Assembly: GCA_963402885.1 (NCBI GenBank)
Contig: OY727098.1
Span: 1,483,001 to 1,547,000, forward strand
DNA length: 64,000 nt
Origin: Antedon bifida
Taxonomy: Eukaryota; Echinodermata; Crinoidea; Comatulida; Antedonidae
Direction of reading: 5' to 3'
The notes beneath the pieces were generated by a model that worked only from the letters and a program-made list of their open reading frames with translations, was not told where the DNA came from and did not search any database. The position numbers and the translations under genes are program-made. Below are positions 1 through 12,000 of the stretch, piece by piece; position 1 is the stretch's first letter; the number at the start of each line of letters is the position of its first letter.

Positions 1-39
1 TGAATGATGATTTGTTATATATTCTGTGTTTTTCCTCAG

Positions 40-3000
40 GCTATGGATGAAGATGGTGACACTGTAAGTTATCAGATAACCAATGGAAATACCAACAATG
101 CATTTACAATTGAATCTCTCAGGTAAGGTACACAATAATATTGAATATGTATAAAGATGTATTAGTATTATTACTAATAATATAGTTATTCCAGAAAATG
201 GAAAAAAAAAAAAAAAGCAATGAGATATCCCATTAAAGTATGAATAACCAATTTATAATTGAACCGCTTACTTATAAATTAGATGGTAGGAATAAGTATA
301 GTAGTAATAGTTAACTTTCCCAAGCATTATTGTTGACTGGTTAAAGATGTCCAGAAATCCAAATCTTTCATTTAAAGAAGCAGAAAGGATGCAGCATGTT
401 ATTTAATGTGGAGTTCCATCAAGAAATATTTTGTATTTACAATTAGTTCTATAATTTTATTTTCTTTTAGTGGGGAAGTTAATGTGATCTCTGACCTTGA
501 TAGAGAGATGCTGGATTCATATGTCCTAACCATTAAAGCTTCAGATGGCACTTTGGTAAGATTCAGTTTTGTTTTTAAGTGTTAAAGTTCAAAATTATGT
601 ACTGATAATATGCACAGTGATCCCTGCATGTAATTTTGTTTTAAAAATATGGGTTTTGAGATAGCATATTTTATTATACAGTAAGTTAAAATTTTAATTA
701 ATTATTATACATTTCCCTTTTAAGATGGATACAGTTGATTTGTTCATCACCATATTGGATTCAAACGATAATAATCCAATATTCAACACATCTCATTTGA
801 CGTTTATGGTCGATGAAGGTGTCGCAAGTGGAGAGGTTGTTGGAAAAGTCATGGTAAGTAATCTTTTATGTTATTTGGTTCTTTCTACATCTGTTGGATG
901 GACTATAATGAACATCACCTTCTCAACTCAAATATTGGTAGTAAACATTCACTATTAGATATTTAGTAACAACAAAATATGTGACCAACTTTTTCTGGTG
1001 CCATTTGAATTTTGTTTTAATGGACTTAATTAAATTAGTTTTTATTTAATAGTTTCATAAATGAATTAAATTTAAAACAATTGTAAAATGTCATTAAGAC
1101 TTTTTCTGATTTATAAGGTGATTTTGCAAAACTACAAGACCACATTTTAACCACTATATAGATATATTGTGGTCACAGAAGACTCCATTCCATTTTGGAG
1201 GCAATCTGGACCAGGATCCCAATTCTGTACCACTTTTAATTATTTTCACTAATTTAAGCCTTACATCAAAATTACAAGACGAATCTTTATCACAATTCTT
1301 GATTTGGAGGAAAATCTTATTATATATCGGAATTTCTATAATAATAATATAATTTCTTTACAGCATATATAGAAATGATAGTGATTATTGATATTGATTA
1401 TAAATTTATAATATTGATTATTGATACATATGATTAGTATAAAATATAAAATGTATGATTTTTTAGGCCTATGATCTTGATGAACCCAATTCACCAAACT
1501 CAGAGGTTGAATACTCTCTGATGTCGAATAGCTTTAATATCGATCCTATAAGTGGTGTTATTACGACTAATAAAGTTCTTGACCGAGAAGACCAGCCAGA
1601 GTACACAATATCGGTGACAGCACAAGACAAAGCAACCAACCCACGTAGCACAACGACGATAGTGATTGTTATAGTGGTGGATGTGAACGATAATGGGCCA
1701 ATGTTTGAACAAGATCTGTATTCAGTCACAGTTGTGGAGAACTCTGCCATTGGTTCTATATTAACTGTAAAGGTAAGGCACAACATTTTTTTGTTTTTAT
1801 ATATTTAGGCTTATTGCCAAGGATAACCATACGCGATTTCATTCATCATCCTTCTTTAAGGTGGCAATCCTGTTCAAGACAAACATATACACAAGAAGCT
1901 ATACATAAACAAAGAGTGGAGTTATAATTTGTCATTAGAAAAAATCCTGACATATGACAGGACTTGAACCCAGAACCCTTGATTGGTAGCCAAGCATCAT
2001 AACCACTAGGCCTTAAACTTTGATTGATTTCACTAAGCGTCTCAGTCAAGCAAACCCTACTCCAATTTGTTGACAACAGATCCTCATTCATGATTTCTTT
2101 CTGATTTCATAGGCAAGTGACCCTGACGTAAATGCAGAAGTGCAGTACATGATCACCAGTGGGGACACAGGCATGTTTTCAGTTGGTTCAGGGTCAGGAG
2201 AGCTGTTCACACTACAACCTTTAGATTATGAGGAGCAACAACTGTTCACATTGCAAATATCTGCAACTGATATCAACCAAGGGGATTCTAATCTTGTAGC
2301 CATTGCAACTGTACAAGTACAAGTTCAGGTACTAAGCTCAGTAGTTTATGTTTGTCTTAAGCTCTGTCTACACTTAAGTTTGACAAAAAAAATTGTGCCC
2401 AAATATGGTAGTGATATGCCCATATATGGTAGTGATATGACATCATCATGTCCATATAATGATTGACCCTTTGTGTAAATCCTGTCTTTTGTTTTGGATG
2501 TAACAATTTGGCAATCACTTCTCATGTGCCTAACTATGTACTATTTATTTTACAGAACATAAATGACAACAATCCATTGTTTCAAGCAAATGAGTACAAA
2601 GGATCAGTGCCAGAATATGCAGATCTTGGGACAGTTGTTGTTCACAGTATCCTAGCAACAGATGCAGACTTAGGGGTGAGCAGTTTACTCCACTTAAAGA
2701 TATATTGTCCCCCTAAAAGTTTTTTTTTTTTTTAAATATTTGTTGAATATGCCATTTTAATGTCACATAATAGTTATCCATTTTGAACAAAAATTTAATA
2801 AAGAAAACTGTAATTGAAAGCAAAAGTAGTCAAATTGGCTGCCAGCCAATGAATTTTTGGTTGAATTTGACCATTTATTTTGTAATTTTATATGAGAAAA
2901 CATCACTTTTCCGGTTTTTTTTACGGATTAACTGTATTAAAACTACAAAATAACCTATTCAAAGTCTAATCTAATTAATCTTCATTTTTCATTTTTTTGG

Positions 3001-6000
3001 GGGACAATACATCTTTAAAATAATACAAAATTAAAATGTACAGCTTAGTTGATTACTTTATGAAAATTGTTTTCATTTAAATTTGTTTTTTTTTGCCAGG
3101 AATTTGGTCAGGTAACATACAAGCTTCATCCAGAGAGTATGTTGTTTATCTTCAACGAAAACACAATTTTAACGAAGACTGGACTCACAAGGGCCACACA
3201 GGACAATATTACTGTGAGTAATACTTGTGAACTATATAGTTTTCCATTGTATTGGTGTGTAGACTATTTATAGTGCTTGAAACTACAGATTCAGGTGATG
3301 ACAAGATGTGTTTGACAAATTTAATTTATTCATCTCAGAAAATATGGTCTTATTGCGATAACTTTTTCGTCTTTAAACGGTTAAAAATGTGAAAAATAAG
3401 TTGATTCTAATAATTTAAGCGGCCCGCTATAAATCCCAGCATGCATTATTTTTAGAAAACGTCACAAATTGTAGGGAATGGGGCTTTAAAGTAGTAATTT
3501 TTGTCAAACACATCTTTCCTCTTTTTAATAATCGGTTTACATGAATTCCTTGACATTCTTCTGCATGATCTTTTATTAATATCTACCAAAAGTGGATTTA
3601 ATTAATTTAATTGTTTATTGTAGATGAGTAATTGCATTTTTTAATTGCATATTAGGTCTAGATTAAGCATGTAGATTTTTACATTTCTTTGGTAATAGAG
3701 ACTGCTTTTATTGCTGAGCTTTATTCCACTGCACTCTCATCCCAAAGCTCTGTTTACACTATCAAACTTATAGTTTGACAAAAAAAATTGTAGTGATATG
3801 ACATCATCATGTCCATATAATGGTTTTAATGGCTTTAAAGGTTTTTAATTTATATAGCACAAAATACAAATAGTCTCTATGCGCTGTTTAGCACAAGTGT
3901 AAAAATGAAAAAAGTTGATGTAAAATAAACCAGGAAAAAGCCTAATAAACCGAATAAATTGACCAAGACAACAGAAAAAAAAGTTTTTGTCACATAAAGT
4001 TTAATAGTGTAGACAGAGCTTTAGATCCAGTAGATGTGTTCAATGTTTGATACCTTACCTTCATTTACATTCACTTCAGCATGCTTTTGTAGTGTTTATT
4101 TTTATGGTGTTAGTTTTGACTCTGTGTTGCTTGGTTGATTGTGTTTGGTTAATTGTTGGAACAGCTTATTGGTGAGTATGGATTCTGGCTTGACTCCCAC
4201 TCTTTTAATTATTATAATTCAATTTTAAAGGCTTAAATCACATAATCTATGCTGGTTGAATAAAATACAACTTGTATACTGTATTCTATATTTCTGTATA
4301 CAGTAGAACATCTTTCGGAGTTTGTTTCTCCTGAATACAGGTTGAACATAGTGTTAAAACATGTATTACATCTTGTTCATTTTGCATAAAAGTGTTCCTG
4401 GATAGAAGAAGTTTTTATGACTTTTTTCTAACAGTACTATGTGATTAGGCCTTTAAATGAATAATGAATGTTTTTTAAAACATAATTGGCCTGTTTTGTA
4501 ATTTTCTTCTTCAAAAATCAAAATTAGTGTTAAAGCCTATTAAATTATTAATGCATTTATTTTATTTTTTGGATTAAAAACCATATTTTTTTATAAAATG
4601 CAGTTAACTATCATTGCTGAAGACATGGGTGTACCACCGCTAAATGGAACAGCATCCATCTTTATTGAAATTACAAACAGAGGGGTGGAATTCTATGAAC
4701 AGCCTAAATTTCTTCAACCAGAATACAGGTAGGCTACTATAATAATACAAGTGTTTTTTAAAGAAAAAAATGTATATATTTTATTAAAAGTTCAATTTTA
4801 GGAGAGTACGGTCCTATCTTGGGCTTTGAGAATCTTTTCCTATTAAAATTTAAATTTATTGTGAAATTATTTATACATGTAATATAATTGCACTGATGAA
4901 AGGCTAGTGTTGCCCGAAAGCTGTACAAATTTTTCTGGCTGTTTTTACTTTATTGTTTTGATTTAGCCTTTTGCTTATTTTATTTTGTACTCCATTGAGA
5001 TCCAGACACTGATACTAACAGCATTGTCTTTTTTCCAGTAATTTGCCTTTGGATTATAATATATAATTTAACTGTTTTTATAGCGCAAATGTAACGGAGA
5101 ACTCTGTAGTAAATACAACAGTGACAACAGTACAAGCACTTGCAAACCAAGGAGAAGTTCTTACATATGATATTGTTAATGGTAATGAAAATGGTAAGTG
5201 TAATTAGGTTAATATGGTAAATGTGTCTTGGTTGTTGATATGCTTGCCTTCAAATCTCATAGTTCTGGTTCAATCTCTAGTCTGGTGCTAGTCAGAAATA
5301 TTATTGGATGAAGCTGTAAATCCTGTATTACCGAATTGTGTGGAGTAGCTTTGCGTCAGGGTGTTGAGTAATTGGTCAGTAGTTACAAACAATTACAATC
5401 CTGCTGGTGCAGTATCCACTCCTTGGACTCGAGTAGGGCAAAACATCTAATTACTGTATTGCCAAATTACTACAAAGTATATAGACAAAAACTAACATTT
5501 GTAATACCACTAATAGGGAATAATTTCCTTGATTAAGTTTGGTTTGGTTTGTCAATACATTGCCACACATAACCCTCATATAAAAACAACATAGACTACA
5601 CTTCTTTCTGACTAAGCCTAAGATACTTTATTTCGTCCCCAAAACAAGTGGAAATAACGGTGCTTGCCTCATACAAAGTTAAATCAGTAACGGAAACACA
5701 AATATCAAAACTATTCTATCCTAAAATCATCAAGTCAAATCATCAACAAAATTGAAAAATAAGTTATGTTTAAATAAAATATAATTTAAATCAACAATCA
5801 TATAATATATATAATAAAAAGAGCTCTGAATGAAACATAATTGAAATAACATAATCAATTTTTTTTTAAATTTAGGATTCTTTTGGATCAATTCTGCGAA
5901 CAACATAGGAACAATCATGACAAAAACAGTGATAGATAGAGAATCAACTGCTGAATTCAGTCTCACCATTCAGGCTGTGGTTGTCACTAACAACCCAATA

Positions 6001-9000
6001 GAAATGAACAGTAAAAGAAAACGCAGAGCAGAAGGTATGATTCAAGATTTAATAAATAATCAAATATATAACTGAATTAAACATACTGAACAAATTATAG
6101 TATAGATAAAGTACAAAGAATTGGCTTATGAATAATTATAAGTCTTATTTAAAGCATACAAAAGTGATTTTTACAGATTGTAGCTGTAGCTTGGTGGTTG
6201 ACGTGCTTGCCTTCCAATCCCAAAGTCCAGGATTCAATGCTGACCTAGTACCAGGGTTGTAACTCACGACTCTTTCAACTTCACTCCCTAAGCCTCAATT
6301 AAGACTTATTTTATAAGCACAATAAATTAGTCTATCCATCCTGTAATTGGTGAGTTACTCAATGTTGGATGCGTATAAAATAAAAAAATATTCAATTTTT
6401 GTTGTATCCCACATCAGATCTAAGTGTGACTGTTATTGTGGTAGAAGTTGGTGATATTAATGACAACCCACCAATATTTGAACAATCATTATATGTTATT
6501 GGCGTGTCAGAAGGAGCAAGCTCTGGCACTGCTATTGTAACTGTTAAGGTATGTATTATACATAAAACTAGTTAGACAAAAAAGGTTTATGTGCCCAAAT
6601 ATGGTAGTGATATGACATCATTGTGTCCATATATAGGAACATCACATTATTTTGTCATATAAAGTTTGATAGTGTAGACAGAGCTTAAAGAATGAGATTT
6701 ACATTTTTCCTATTATGTTTTACTTTTAATTACATATAGGCAGTGGACCCAGATGCGGATAATAATATAGTAACATATTCATTGCAACCTTATTCAAGTG
6801 GCTCAGAGAATGGATTTAAACCGTTTACGATTAACGATGGCAGCGGACGTATCACAACTCTGGAGAAGTTTACCAGTGATAGTCTTGAAACTTATAAATT
6901 CACTGTCCTTGCCAGTGTAAATACACAAGAGTTTTCTGAGGCCACTGCAGATGTCTTTGTAAGTATTACATGTGATGTTACAGTGGTTTTAACCAGCCAT
7001 GAGGTTGGTTGTACACAACTGTACAGAGATTTCTTAATCTTGCATTCACCATACACAATACAATTATCTATTTTGACATTTATTAAAATACCATGTACAT
7101 TGCTACCCAGATGTTCATTCATTTATTACAGGCAATTATGCCCGACTTTATTTATCTGTAGGCCCATAGATCCACAAATATTATACAGTCATCGTGGACT
7201 TTTTTAAAATATAAAAATACTGTACACATCTAGAAAAATTAACATAGGCATAAATATTTGTTAGTAACTTTTTAAGTTTAAGATTACTTTTTTAAATTAA
7301 TATTTAATTGTAATTAATTATTATTACAAAACTATTTCTTTGTACGTCATTGTCACCCATTCATCTAAAGTGTGTTGTTCTATCAGAAAATATACTTTTA
7401 AAAGAATTTTTTATATTTTAGGTTGCTAAAATCAATGATAATCATCGTACAATATTAGTTCTTTCCACGTCGTATGATGATGCTCTACAACATGAAATCA
7501 ACAATGAGTTACAACTGGAGAATGTCCTAAATGCAGAGGTTGAGATTTTTGATATAAGGCCAAGCAGTGACCCTATTAACACTGATAATCACTTCTATGC
7601 AATTAATCGAGATACTGGGGTGCCACTAACATCAGATGAAATACAAAAGTAAGTTTGATATTGTGTTATTAAAGCCGCATCCTACATATTTTGGATCTAA
7701 TTTAAGGTAAAAAACTGCATTTTATGTAAATTTAAGTACTATATGGACTTATTGCGATACTTTTTTCATCTTTAAATGGTTAAAATGTGAAATATAAGTC
7801 GATTTTAATAATTCATTTTACCCATCTACCATTAGAGAGCTGAATGTTAGCGAATGATGTGTCTTGGTTTTTGCCATTTGTTTCTGTTTTGCATTGTGTC
7901 TCAGGGCAACAATTTTCTGTTTATTTTATGCAAATGATGTAATAAATGGAATTGAATTTATTTCTAAATGTTTGTTTTCAGATTGATAGACCAAAACACT
8001 GATGTCCTGGCCGACACGATCCTGCCAGAGGGCGCCTTTTTAACAGTCATGCAACCAGAACAACAAGTCCAAACTGATGATCCGTGGCAGTTGGAATATA
8101 TACTTATTATCATCTTTGCCTGCCTTCTGTTTATCTTCACATTCCTTGCTATTGTTGTTGTGTACGTTTCATGGAAAAAGTAAGTATTTTTGCAATTTAA
8201 TTTTAAAATGAACATGTACATTTACATATGATATAAAATAAGTGGAATTCTTAAGCTCTGTCCACACTATCAAACTAGTGTGATGTGCCCATATATGGTA
8301 GTGATATGACATCCTGTCCATATACGGGCACGCACATCACATTTTTTGTCACATAAAGTTTGATAGTGTAGAAAGAGGTTTTAAAGGGAAGAGACTGCAT
8401 ACAATTACATTTTGAATAAATAATAATAGATTAAAAACCAATTTGTTATTAAATTATGGAATAAAATTGTTAATGTAAACAGACGTTTTGTATACTCTCT
8501 TAACAGAGCTTCTACAGACAGGTAAACTACACATAAATATTATCAAATTTGGGATCCTTCTTTTTAAAATTATTAATTATATCATATTATTATTTTCTGT
8601 CCTAATTTGTCTTCTCCCTGGTAAAAAAAAAAAGGCGAAATTTTACTAAAATAAAGTAATTCAGTTTGTATTGTATTTTTTAAAATTTTTCTTTCCATCC
8701 CATAAATGGCAAGTTTCTTCGTTGTGATTGTGATTAAATCAATAAATATATATAAACTAAAATAACTAAAATATATATATTTTGGTTGTGTAATCTTAAG
8801 TTGATTTCCATTTGATGTGAGTTATTTATACTCAAATCATAAAATAATAAAGTAATACTACAATACACATAATAGGAGGTGTTTAAAAATAAAACAGACA
8901 AATTTCTTATTTCTGCCTCAAAATAAAATATTTATTATACGAGTACTTTCGACCATAGGTCATCATCAGGTACTGGTTCATCCTACAGATTCAGAGATGA

Positions 9001-12000
9001 ATTGAGTATAAAGCTCTGTCTACACTATCAAACTAGTTTGACAAAAAAGTATAATGTGCCCAAATATGGTAGTGATATTATCATTTCCATATATAGGCAC
9101 ATCACAATTTGTTGTCACATAAAGTTTGATAGTGTAGACAGAGCTTTATACTCAATTCATTTTTAAGCATGTTGAAAAATGTTTATTCCATATAATTTTC
9201 TTTTTTTTATTTTTCAAGTTAAAACAGAACAATTTTATAACTTATATTAATTCATATCAGTATCATAAATTGTTCTGTTTTCTGTGTAATTTACTTTAAT
9301 TTAAATTATTTAGAATAGTATTATTTAAGGAAATTGGTTGGTAGCATTTTCTGTTTATTTTTCAGACGTCAAATGGAGCGTGAAAAACAAGCTAGGATGT
9401 ATGTGCCAATGTACACTAACCTGACGGCAATCAACGACCCAAATGCCACAGAAATGTAAATAAACAATTGTATTAAAAAAAATTATATATATTCATTAAA
9501 TATTTCACTATTTTTTACAAAAAATTAATGAATTGTAGTATTGTATAAATTTGTTTATATCCCATGTAAGGAAATCAGATAACGTATATGCTTTTGAAAG
9601 ATTTGATTGGTTTTTGTATGTCAATTACATATTTTTTACAATTGTATGCATTTATTTTTTTTTTTTACACAAACATAGTCATTTTTTAAAATTTCCTTTA
9701 TTTTTCTCTAAAATGAGATATTATTTCACCTTTTCCATGCCATAGGGATCTTATTCGCATTTCTGAACTTTCCAGTGATGTACATCTCAGGAGGTTAGCC
9801 CTTAATTATAAACTTGTGAATATTCAATTAAGGGTTGGACTTCATTTGCTTAGCTCCTCCCATTAACCTTCCCTGGTGTTCCTGCTATAAATTTTATTAA
9901 CTTTTTTAAAAACAAAAATGCATGCTTACTAATATTGAGAATAATAAACGGTTTAAATTTATTTAATTTTTAAGTACTAATATTAATCAAATACAACAAT
10001 CATTTTTAATATCTTAGATAAATTCTTATATATATATTTTTTATTAATAATTTGTCTTTTTTGTCTATCTTTTAATTATTCCTAGCTTTTCTTACACTTT
10101 ACTTGTTTATTATTGATATGCACTAATGGTTTCAGGGGCATAGTAATATATGTTAATACTAATATATGTATACTATTACAAACAGATTTCTGATATTGTC
10201 ATAGTGACCAACTGTTATACCACTATCACTATTTTGCTTTCATTGTTTTATCATTTTCTCTACTATTTATTTTCAATCCTTTTATTATCCTCTTAACTTC
10301 AGTATATTACAAATCTATATCTAGATATGTATCAATTGTTCATTACCTATTCCTCCCATTATCTAACTCTTCCCTGTTTCCCTTCAGCCTACACTCTCTG
10401 AATCATCGCACCCATTTTATGTGAGTTCACATTGCATGCAGTTTTCTTTGCTTGTCCAAATTCTCACAAATATTTTATGTCATTAGCATCGCACCTCTTT
10501 AAACGTATCAATATGAAAAAGTTGCTTTGTCAATAAAAATAGTTTTTTTTTACATTTTTTAAACTTGGGGGTAGTTATAATTACCTTAGTGAGTAACGCC
10601 CCAATGGTCGATTAAAAATGGATCTTTAAAATACATATAGCTGAATTTGAATTTTGAATTTCTTTATTTGGTAAAAAACAAAAACATATAAAACATAGAA
10701 TATAGAAAAAACAATGCACAGATATCTTGATTACAAGGAATGCCAAGAAAAGTTAAAAACTTATTTCCACTTGGGTCCTAAAAACAAGGAACTGATAAAA
10801 TTACATTGATTTTAAAGTACTATGTAAAATGTTGATATGATGCCACAAATTGTATTATGCATGGAACAAGTGTGTTGTGTTTAGGTTTAGTTGGGATTTG
10901 TCTTTATCTATAAACAAAGCAAATAAATTAACATTGCATGTCTTTAATGCCACTGGTATATTCTATGCTTGTCACACAAAGCAACTCAATTAATACTAAT
11001 CTACATTCTTCTTTATTAACAAAAGCTTTTTTATTTGTTGTTCCTTAATCAAATACCCTACTAGCATTTTTTCATGATACATTAAATGTGCATGATAAAT
11101 GCTTAATATTATTATATTGAAATTTACAAACATTATTACATATTTTTTGTTATGATTTCAGATCAAATCCTGTCTATTATGATGATCAGTCTGTTCAAGC
11201 GTAAGTATTGCATTAACAACATTTTTGTTATAAGAAATTTAATGTTATATAACTTGTTTATGCTGTAATTGTTTGTAAGTAGGACAGAAACCATCTAACC
11301 AATTACTCAACTCCCTGACGCAAAGCTTCTCCACAGTAGTTACAAACATTACAATGCTGTTGCAGTACCCGCTGCTTACTTGGGCTCGAATCTAACCCCT
11401 AGCCATCACCGCAAGCTTGGTGGTCTAGAGGTATTATGAATGCCAGGCTAGTGATCTGGAAGTGGTGGGTTCGAGTCACACCCAAAAATTACTTCCAAAT
11501 TTTCTCAATCATGCTGGCAACATGTTTATGTTAACCCACTATCAGGTCATTTTTCCAATTAACGATATAGTATTATAGTATTATCTTTATTTGTTGCACC
11601 GTATTACAATATGTTGATTGTTGTGTATTTTAGTATGTAAGGTGGTTTAAATGATGACATTTGCATGATATTGTGCATCCATATTAGCAAATAAAAGTTG
11701 CAGGGGTTGTTGTATTTCAACACAATTTTGCATGAGTTTTAGGCCAAATTATCTGATAATTGTAGAAGAAATAAATTAACCCGTTTCAAAAACAGATTTG
11801 TAGAACCAATACAGTAGCCTACAAAGCAATTCTTAGAATCTAGTTAATTCATCATCATTTACTGTTTTTTCCTTTTTCCATTACCATCATGCACATACTA
11901 TTCCATCTCATAGGAGTGAGCAGTTATTTCCAAAGTGAGTTATTCATTCATTCATTCATTTGTCTATCACTTCATGCATTTTCATTAATTTGCCGATTTC

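Larger units (their letters stand above)
40..6958 (+). other. Six extracellular cadherin repeats of the cadherin gene
   Basis: Repeat boundaries from the linker motifs: repeat 1 ends at DSNDNNPIF (exon 725-853); repeat 2 spans exons 725-853/1467-1772 and ends DVNDNGPMF; repeat 3 ends NINDNNPLF (exon 2556-2675); repeat 4 ends without a DxNDN motif (ITNRGVEFYEQPKF, exon 4604-4728); repeat 5 ends DINDNPPIF (exon 6418-6548); repeat 6 ends KINDNHRTI (exon 7422-7648). Calcium-binding DxD/LDRE motifs are intact in repeats 1-3 (DLDRE, VLDRED, PLDYEE) and weaker in 4-6. Repeat 4 and its following linker therefore probably bind less calcium, which in cadherins makes a flexible joint (inference). Confidence 0.85.

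Noticed and set aside
6743-7207. Extension of the cadherin exon beyond 6958
   Set aside because: A clear GTAAGT donor at 6959 and the matching acceptor before 7422 restore the IND-N motif; the extra residues are intron.
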